This document shows positions 1 to 3,488 of a stretch of DNA of 5,129 bases, in pieces. The position numbers were made by a program, and so were the translations under genes. Below the pieces are notes generated by a model, which was not told the origin of the DNA, searched no databases, and saw nothing but the letters and a program-made list of their open reading frames with translations. This DNA is from an uncultured Rothia sp. (GTDB lineage: Bacteria; Actinomycetota; Actinomycetes; Actinomycetales; Micrococcaceae), in contig CALGXU010000068.1 of the NCBI GenBank assembly GCA_937935205.1, forward strand, positions 1-5,129, given 5' to 3'. Position 1 is the stretch's first letter. The number at the start of each line of letters is the position of its first letter.

Positions 1-117
1 CTCATCTACGGAGGAGACGCGCACCGTGAATGCGATGCGAGAGTCTTCCAGGAGCTTGCGGCGCGCCGGGGAGGCGGAGGCAAGAATCAGTCGGGTCGGT
101 GAAGCGCTGGTAGTCAT
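1..117 (-). CDS. maf: Maf-family nucleoside triphosphate pyrophosphatase, N-terminal fragment (gene runs off the left edge)
   Basis: Reading the minus strand from the ATG at 117-115 gives 39 codons in frame to the window edge. The protein starts MTTSASPTRLILASASPARR and continues through KLLEDSRIAF to VSSVDE. This matches the N-terminus of the Maf/YhdE/YceF family: a first strand LILASASP, an Arg-rich SxSPxRR loop that contacts the substrate phosphates, a helix with KLLE, and the strand ending in S-x-VDE. Maf proteins are cytosolic pyrophosphatases that hydrolyse nucleotides such as dTTP, UTP or modified nucleotides to monophosphates, a house-cleaning role; some were first described as septum inhibitors. 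The usual SPRR is SPAR here (Ala18 then Arg19-Arg20); I believe this also occurs in other actinobacterial members. About 80% of the protein is missing, so its substrate subclass cannot be judged. No Shine-Dalgarno precedes the ATG; a -10-like hexamer sits at the distance expected for a leaderless mRNA. Confidence 0.85.
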   Translation of the reverse strand, partial: MTTSASPTRLILASASPARRKLLEDSRIAFTVRVSSVDE

Positions 118-119
118 GG

Positions 120-134
120 GTTCTATTTTAGAAC
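120..134 (-). promoter_or_regulatory. Probable leaderless promoter of maf with an embedded inverted repeat
   Basis: On the minus strand the hexamer TAAAAT (130-125) resembles a -10 box. Seven bases separate it from the maf ATG at 117, so transcription would start at or next to the A of ATG. This is the layout of leaderless genes, which are common in actinobacteria. The same bases form an inverted repeat, GTTCTA-TTT-TAGAAC (120-134), overlapping the -10 box, which could be an operator or chance. No good -35 box is seen 16-18 bases upstream. Confidence 0.5.
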
Positions 135-295
135 GTTGCGGCGGGGTTTTACCTTCGAGTGCAGATTGAGGGTCACTAGGTGGAACCTTCAGCCGGTGCG
201 TCAGCGTTGAATATGGATCCTTGGCGTAATCGGGGGCGTGAACTGTGGGAGGAGATCTGTGGGAGGGGTGGGCTGGAGTGCCGAGCCCGGCGGGT

Positions 296-346
296 ATAAA
301 AAGAGCGTGTCCCATCCCCCTCAACCACGTAGGAGATGGAACACGC
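296..346 (-). terminator. Rho-independent terminator, minus strand
   Basis: The arms at 305-316 and 335-346 pair over 12 positions. On the minus-strand RNA all pair, with one U-G wobble; on the plus strand the same position is a C/A mismatch. The minus strand then runs straight into TCTTTTTATA (304-295), a U-rich tail. Both facts point to termination of minus-strand transcripts. It may be a distal terminator for the symporter mRNA, or the end of a short RNA starting in the AT-rich block just upstream. Confidence 0.75.
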
Positions 347-479
347 CGTTCAAAATCATAACCCTTCTCAAACATTAAAAGAAAAGAAGAATCAATAATG
401 ACATTTTTATGACGTTTGACAAATGTATTTCGCCCGTGCTGTGCGCCCATGCTGGGGAAGCACGGATGGCGGAGAAGCT

Positions 480-513
480 ACACGGCGCTAAGCAGTACAG
501 CCTAGCGCCGTGT
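480..513 (-). terminator. Hairpin downstream of the symporter gene, probable terminator
   Basis: A perfect 11-base inverted repeat, ACACGGCGCTA (480-490) and TAGCGCCGTGT (503-513), encloses a 12-base loop. It lies about 57 bases past the symporter stop codon. No U-run follows on the minus strand, so it may end transcription inefficiently or serve as a 3' mRNA-stabilising stem, with the U-tailed hairpin at 296-346 as backup. Confidence 0.55.
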
Positions 514-527
514 GTGTGAGCCTTTGC

Positions 528-579
528 CAGATTAGCTCGTCAGGTTAGCTCGTCAGATTAGCTTGCCAGATTAGCGGCG
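528..579. repeat. Four tandem 13-base repeats overlapping the symporter stop codon
   Basis: The units are CAGATTAGCTCGT (528-540), CAGGTTAGCTCGT (541-553), CAGATTAGCTTGC (554-566) and CAGATTAGCGGCG (567-579). Each carries TTA, which is TAA on the minus strand, and the right-most of these is the real stop codon of the symporter gene (573-571). Because 13 is not a multiple of 3, the copies place TAA in all three minus-strand frames. Confidence 0.85.
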
Positions 580-1980
580 TACCGCGTCCTCCACCTCGTG
601 AAGTCGCTGCGCCTCCCCGGCGATGCGCTCATCGTAGAATTTCTGAGCTACGAAGCCGCCCTCCGAGCGGGGAGCGTTGTAGAGCGCCTCGTCCAGAATG
701 CCCTCGCGGCGAGCCACAATCGTGGGAACCAGAGCCTGACCGGCAACGTTCAGGGCGGTACGACCCATGTCAACGATCGGGTCAATCGCCAGGAGCAGAC
801 CCACACCGTCCAGCGGCAGACCCAGAGTGGAAAGGGTCAGGGTCAGCATCACGATAGCGCCGGTCGTACCGGCAGTCGCAGCCGAACCGAGCACGGACAC
901 CATCACGATCAGCAGGTACTGGGTGAAGTCCAGCTGAATACCGTAGAACTGAGCCACGAAAATCGCCGCCAGAGCCGGGTAAACCGAGGCGCAACCGTCC
1001 ATCTTGGTGGTCGCACCCAGCGGAACGGCGAAGGATGCGTAGGCGCGGGGCACACCCAGGTTGCGTTCGGCAACGGTCTGGGTCATCGGCATCGAACCCA
1101 TCGAGGAGCGGGACACGAAGCCCAGCTGGAGCGCCGGCCACACGCCCGAGAAGTACTGGCGGACCGACAGGCCGTTCGCGCGAACAATAATCGGGTAGAC
1201 CACGAGGAAGACCAGCAGCAGGCCAATGTAGAGGGCGATAACGAACGCGACCAGCGAACCCATCGACGCCCAACCGTACGCGAACACTGCCTTAGCAATC
1301 AGGCCCACCGTGCCCAGCGGTGCCAGGCGAATGATCCACCACAGAATCTTCTGAATAATCGCAAGAGCGCTCTTGACTACGTCAATGAACGGCTTGGCAG
1401 CCTCGCCGACCTTCAGCGCGGCAATGCCGACCGCACCGGAAATAACCAGGATCTGCAGCACGTTGAAAGACGCCGACGCGGTGATGCCGGAATCACCGGA
1501 CTTAGCGCTGACGCCCAGACCTAGGAAGTTCACCGGAATCAGGCCGGTCAGGAACGCGGTCCACGAACCGGTCGAGCCGGTGTACGCCTTGCCCTGCACC
1601 TGCGCGCCCAGGCCCGGCTGAACAATCAGGCCCATTGCAATACCAATGAGCACCGCGAAGAACGCGGTAATCGCAAACCAGATGAGCGTGTTAACCGCCA
1701 GACGCGCTGCGTTCGTCACCTGCGAAAGGTTCGAGATGGAGGCGACCACGGCGGTGAAAATCAGCGGAACAACAGCCGCCTTCAGCAGGGTGACGTAGGA
1801 GGAGCCGATGGTATCCAGAGTCACCATGAGCCAGTTGGGGTTGCTCTTCGCGTCCCCACCCAGTGCGAGGGCGAGCGCGCCGAGAATAATACCCAGAATG
1901 AGGGAGGCAATGATTTGGTTGCCAAAAGAAGTAGCCCACTTGGGCAGACGTGAACGAGATGATGCATGCGGTGTAGACAT
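571..1980 (-). CDS. Dicarboxylate/amino acid:cation symporter (DAACS/SLC1-like family)
   Basis: A 469-residue polytopic inner-membrane secondary transporter of the family that includes GltPh, GltP, DctA and the cystine carrier TcyP. It has several hydrophobic segments from residue 20 on and all core signatures: re-entrant loop HP1 SRSSMGS (290-296), TM7 GATTKMDGC (322-330), HP2 GSAATAGTTGA (365-375), and TM8 IDPIVDMGRTALNVAG (399-414). The family imports acidic amino acids, C4-dicarboxylates or cystine using Na+ or H+. TM8 Arg407, the counterpart of GltPh Arg397 that binds a substrate carboxylate, is kept. GltPh Asn310, Thr314 and Asp405 are replaced by Lys326, Cys330 and Gln415; the DGCAxxYPA stretch recalls TcyP-type cystine transporters, so substrate and coupling ion are uncertain. 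The frame stays open to 2172, but upstream codons give a Trp/Arg/His-rich leader unlike a transporter, so ATG 1980 is preferred; it lacks a clear ribosome site. A hydrophilic tail (430-469) follows TM8. Transcribed alone, divergently from the YgiB-like gene. Confidence 0.92.
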   Translation of the reverse strand: MSTPHASSRSRLPKWATSFGNQIIASLILGIILGALALALGGDAKSNPNWLMVTLDTIGSSYVTLLKAAVVPLIFTAVVASISNLSQVTNAARLAVNTLIWFAITAFFAVLIGIAMGLIVQPGLGAQVQGKAYTGSTGSWTAFLTGLIPVNFLGLGVSAKSGDSGITASASFNVLQILVISGAVGIAALKVGEAAKPFIDVVKSALAIIQKILWWIIRLAPLGTVGLIAKAVFAYGWASMGSLVAFVIALYIGLLLVFLVVYPIIVRANGLSVRQYFSGVWPALQLGFVSRSSMGSMPMTQTVAERNLGVPRAYASFAVPLGATTKMDGCASVYPALAAIFVAQFYGIQLDFTQYLLIVMVSVLGSAATAGTTGAIVMLTLTLSTLGLPLDGVGLLLAIDPIVDMGRTALNVAGQALVPTIVARREGILDEALYNAPRSEGGFVAQKFYDERIAGEAQRLHEVEDAVRR

Positions 1981-2083
1981 GTGGCATACTCTAAAACTTT
2001 TGCGCATTCCGGCGCGAGTTTGTGTGAAGAAGTGTTTCAACCCGGTGCAGTGTAGGGGATGTGTGACGAACCGTGACCTTTCT

Positions 2084-2138
2084 GCGGCACTTTTCTGCGG
2101 TACCTTCCGGGGGGGGGGCTTTCGGCGGTACCTTCTGG
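2084..2138. repeat. Direct repeats GCGGTACCTTCYGG flanking a ten-G homopolymer
   Basis: The 14-mer GCGGTACCTTCCGG (2097-2110) recurs as GCGGTACCTTCTGG (2125-2138) with one difference, and a weaker copy GCGGCACTTT lies at 2084-2093. The first copy runs into ten consecutive G (2109-2118). The cluster is 100-150 bases upstream of the symporter start codon, in its likely leader or promoter zone. Confidence 0.8.
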
Positions 2139-2151
2139 CAGTATACTGCCA
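2136..2151. promoter_or_regulatory. Perfect 16-base palindrome, candidate operator
   Basis: TGGCAGTATACTGCCA is its own reverse complement over all 16 bases. Its centre contains TATACT on both strands, a good -10 hexamer, although no -35 box is found at the right distance on either side. Symmetry of this size in a divergent intergenic region suits a dimeric repressor or activator site. No regulator gene is present in the window to pair with it. Confidence 0.45.
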
Positions 2152-2184
2152 CCAGTGCATCCGCCAGCGCATCTACCAGCGCCG
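2149..2184. repeat. Three degenerate 12-base tandem repeats
   Basis: The units are CCACCAGTGCAT (2149-2160), CCGCCAGCGCAT (2161-2172) and CTACCAGCGCCG (2173-2184). Two further CCGCCAGCTA cores follow, at 2182-2191 and 2196-2205. The array abuts the 16-base palindrome. Function unknown; it may be a diverged slippage product or a set of binding sites. Confidence 0.6.
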
Positions 2185-2363
2185 CCAGCTACCCTCCGCC
2201 AGCTAACCCCTAGGCGGTGAAATCGGCTGATAGTTCATCGGGAATCACCGCAAAAGCAAACAGAAAGGAAACAACTGCGCAACATGCGGCGAAGCTTGCT
2301 GAGATTTTGCCGTCAGCTGATAATCCGAAAGCTGGGGCTTGATATGCTGGAACCACACCGATA

Positions 2364-2384
2364 ATCCGGCGAAAGTCGCCGGAT
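2364..2384. promoter_or_regulatory. Compact hairpin in the leader of the YgiB-like gene
   Basis: ATCCGGCGA (2364-2372) and TCGCCGGAT (2376-2384) pair perfectly around the triloop AAG. No T-run follows on the plus strand, so it is not a classical terminator. It starts at the last base of the stop codon of the 26-codon ORF at 2284-2364 and lies about 70 bases before the YgiB-like start codon. A role in mRNA stability, leader control or protein binding is possible. Confidence 0.45.
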
Positions 2385-2443
2385 GATGCTGTACCCACTC
2401 AGCTTCATGTACGCGTTGAGCGTTACGCCACGCACCACCTTTC

Positions 2444-2450
2444 AAGGAGA
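2444..2450 (+). promoter_or_regulatory. Ribosome binding site that decides the start of the YgiB-like gene
   Basis: AAGGAGA ends five bases before the ATG at 2456. An overlapping ATG at 2452 is in another frame and too close to the site, so it is not used. The spacing supports translation from 2456. Confidence 0.8.
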
Positions 2451-2455
2451 GATGC

Positions 2456-3388
2456 ATGAGTTCTGCTCCCCAATACCCCGGCGGAACCACCACCCCCAAC
2501 GGCCCGAAGAAGCCCGGCAACCGCATGGAAGCAGTCGCCAACTTTGCTGCCCGCGCCGCACAGACCTCTGCCCAGCAGACCCTGAACCTGGGCGCGACCC
2601 GCCCCGGTCTCGCCAAGATGATTGCCGTAGCGGGTGCCGGCGTGCTGCTGGTTGGCGGTGGCATCTTCGCCTACAACTCCATGCACCAGGAAGAGAACGC
2701 ATTCTTGGCGCAGGGGGAAGAGTACGCCCGCGTCTGCCAGGATGCGCAGACCGGCCTGCGCGTGGAAGATAGCGAATGTGAGAAGGCAGGCGTTCAGGAG
2801 CCGACCGACTCGTCCAGCAGCGATTCTTCGGGCTCCTCGGGTTCCTCTAGCTCTTCGGGTTCTTCTAGTTCCTCCGGATCTTCTGGTTCTTCCGGTTCAT
2901 CTGGCTCGACCACCAGCCACAACACGTCGAATGCGTTCCTCTGGTACTACCTGGGCCGCCAAAGCGCCGCGAAGTCCACCGGAACCCCCACGGTTCCCGG
3001 TGTGGGTACCAAGCTCTCTGGAGGCAGCACCACCCGCCCCAGCAACGGCACCGTCTACAGCGGCGTGTCCTCCAAAGGCGGCAGCTTCGAAGACTCCTAC
3101 CGCACCGCGAAGAAGTCCTCCACCGTCTCCTCGGGTAAGGTGACCAGCACCAATAACTCCGGTAAGACCTCCTCGGTGCGTAATAAGACCACCGGCTCGG
3201 TCTCCAGCGGTAAGCAGGGCACCAGCAATAGCGGCAGCACCGGCTCCTACAGCAAATCGAACACCTCCAAGTCGGGTTCGTCCTCGAAGTCCGGCTCTTC
3301 GTCCAAGTCTGGATCTTCCTCGAAGTCCGGCAGCAAGGGCGGTTTCGGCGGCGGCTCCAAGTCCGGTGGCGGCACCTCCGGCGGCTAA
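2456..3388 (+). CDS. Membrane-anchored Ser/Gly/Lys-rich protein, YgiB/YjfM (DUF1190-like) family
   Basis: 310 residues. Residues 1-53 form a hydrophilic, net-basic N-terminus, then one membrane segment (about 54-73, IAVAGAGVLLVGGGIFAY). Charge bias (Lys/Arg before, Glu after) predicts N-in/C-out, so most of the chain is outside the membrane. The external part has a Cys pair, VCQDAQTGLRVEDSEC (Cys94, Cys108), likely a disulfide; a Ser/Gly linker (119-151); an aromatic patch FLWYYLGRQ (161-169) like the FWMPLMAGYMMGRL region of E. coli YgiB; a GGSFEDSYR segment (208-216); and a Lys/Ser/Gly tail with SKSGSS repeats ending GGFGGGSKSGGGTSGG. The Cys motif, aromatic patch and terminal GGFG follow YgiB order, and the next gene is YgiC-like, which supports the family. 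E. coli YgiB has a lipobox; here there is none, so anchoring is by the transmembrane helix. Function is unknown in all members. An alternative is a low-complexity surface protein merely resembling YgiB. Confidence 0.75.
   Translation: MSSAPQYPGGTTTPNGPKKPGNRMEAVANFAARAAQTSAQQTLNLGATRPGLAKMIAVAGAGVLLVGGGIFAYNSMHQEENAFLAQGEEYARVCQDAQTGLRVEDSECEKAGVQEPTDSSSSDSSGSSGSSSSSGSSSSSGSSGSSGSSGSTTSHNTSNAFLWYYLGRQSAAKSTGTPTVPGVGTKLSGGSTTRPSNGTVYSGVSSKGGSFEDSYRTAKKSSTVSSGKVTSTNNSGKTSSVRNKTTGSVSSGKQGTSNSGSTGSYSKSNTSKSGSSSKSGSSSKSGSSSKSGSKGGFGGGSKSGGGTSGG
2810..2908 (+). repeat. Ser/Gly low-complexity tract within the YgiB-like gene
   Basis: Codons 119-151 encode almost only Ser and Gly, with one Asp near the start. 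All six Ser codons are used, so the tract is repetitive at protein level much more than at DNA level. It links the Cys-paired segment to the aromatic patch and probably acts as a flexible spacer outside the membrane. Confidence 0.85.
3269..3334 (+). repeat. Tandem 18-base repeats encoding KSGSSS units
   Basis: Three 18-base units (3269-3286, 3287-3304, 3305-3322), each encoding K-S-G-S-S-S, plus a partial copy to 3334. They differ mainly at synonymous third positions. They give the C-terminal tail regularly spaced lysines. Confidence 0.85.
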
Positions 3389-3407
3389 GCCATAAGCCAT
3401 CACACTG

Positions 3408-3446
3408 AATGCGGGCAGGGACTGAGCAGTCCCGCCCGCATTTTCC
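3408..3446 (+). terminator. Strong rho-independent terminator between the YgiB-like and YgiC-like genes
   Basis: AATGCGGGC (3408-3416) pairs with GCCCGCATT (3434-3442), and after a single bulged A, GGGACT (3418-3423) pairs with AGTCCC (3428-3433) around the loop GAGC. The stem runs into TTTTCC (3441-3446). It is 20 bases past the YgiB-like stop codon and 43 bases before the YgiC-like start. No convincing promoter is visible in the remaining gap, so partial read-through probably feeds the downstream gene. Confidence 0.85.
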
Positions 3447-3470
3447 TCACTATTTTCCATTCACTACTTC

Positions 3471-3477
3471 GAAGGAG
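3471..3477 (+). promoter_or_regulatory. Ribosome binding site of the YgiC-like gene
   Basis: GAAGGAG ends 11 bases before the ATG at 3489. The gap is longer than the usual 5-9 bases but no other in-frame start lies closer, and the protein from 3489 aligns with YgiC from its first residues. Confidence 0.65.
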
Positions 3478-3488
3478 CCTAGCCCCTC

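Larger units (their letters stand above)
118..570. other. Intergenic region between maf and the symporter gene, no convincing protein gene
   Basis: About 450 bases without a convincing protein gene. It contains the maf promoter region next to 117, a 10-base direct repeat CTGTGGGAGG (243-252 and 257-266), a minus-strand terminator (296-346), an AT-rich block at about 350-430 unlike the GC-rich surroundings, a second hairpin (480-513) and 13-base tandem repeats (528-579). A 28-codon ORF (213-299, plus) and a 20-codon ORF (336-398, plus) are open but lack usable ribosome sites, and the second lies partly inside the terminator stem. The AT-rich block may hold a minus-strand promoter (TTGTCA at 422-417, CATTAT at 400-395, 16 bases apart), which with the terminator could delimit a short RNA. 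Confidence 0.5.
1981..2455. other. Divergent intergenic region between the symporter and the YgiB-like gene
   Basis: About 475 bases that must hold the promoters for both flanking genes. From left to right it carries TACACT on the minus strand (2055-2050), a possible -10 box for the symporter without an obvious -35; three GCGGtACcTT-like repeats (2084, 2097, 2125); a run of ten G (2109-2118); a 16-base palindrome (2136-2151); degenerate 12-base repeats (2149-2184); a 26-codon ORF (2284-2364, plus); and a 9-base-pair hairpin (2364-2384). The sequence GATAATCCG occurs twice (2319-2327 and 2360-2368), each followed shortly by GAAAG or AAAG. For the plus-strand gene TATGCT (2343-2348) is a weak -10 candidate. 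No promoter can be assigned firmly by eye. Confidence 0.5.

Noticed and set aside
213..299. 28-codon plus-strand ORF MDPWRNRG...
   Set aside because: No ribosome site and no recognisable content. It ends within the T-run complement of the terminator.
305..346. Inverted repeat as ends of an insertion sequence
   Set aside because: The arms are only 18 bases apart and followed by a T-run on one strand, which fits a terminator; no transposase remnant is present.
336..398. 20-codon plus-strand ORF preceded directly by AGGAG
   Set aside because: AGGAG abuts the ATG with no spacer, and the start lies inside the minus-strand terminator stem.
416..445. Plus-strand promoter starting at the perfect TTGACA (416-421)
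   Set aside because: No -10-like hexamer lies 16-18 bases downstream and no plus-strand gene follows.
528..579. CRISPR array
   Set aside because: The 13-base units are contiguous without spacers and there are no cas genes.
598..1524. 308-residue open frame antisense to the symporter
   Set aside because: The translation is rich in Arg, His, Gln and Asn without hydrophobic core or motifs, as expected of a shadow of transmembrane codons.
2210..2398. 62-codon minus-strand ORF with a hydrophobic stretch, possible small membrane protein
   Set aside because: It needs a GTG start without a clear ribosome site, codon use is not G/C-biased at third positions, and it overlaps the likely promoter of the YgiB-like gene. 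Not excluded, but unsupported.
2897..3460. 187-residue Ala/Gly-rich open frame antisense to the YgiB-like gene
   Set aside because: Its composition is the complement of Ser/Gly/Lys codons, and it would start beyond the terminator with no ribosome site.
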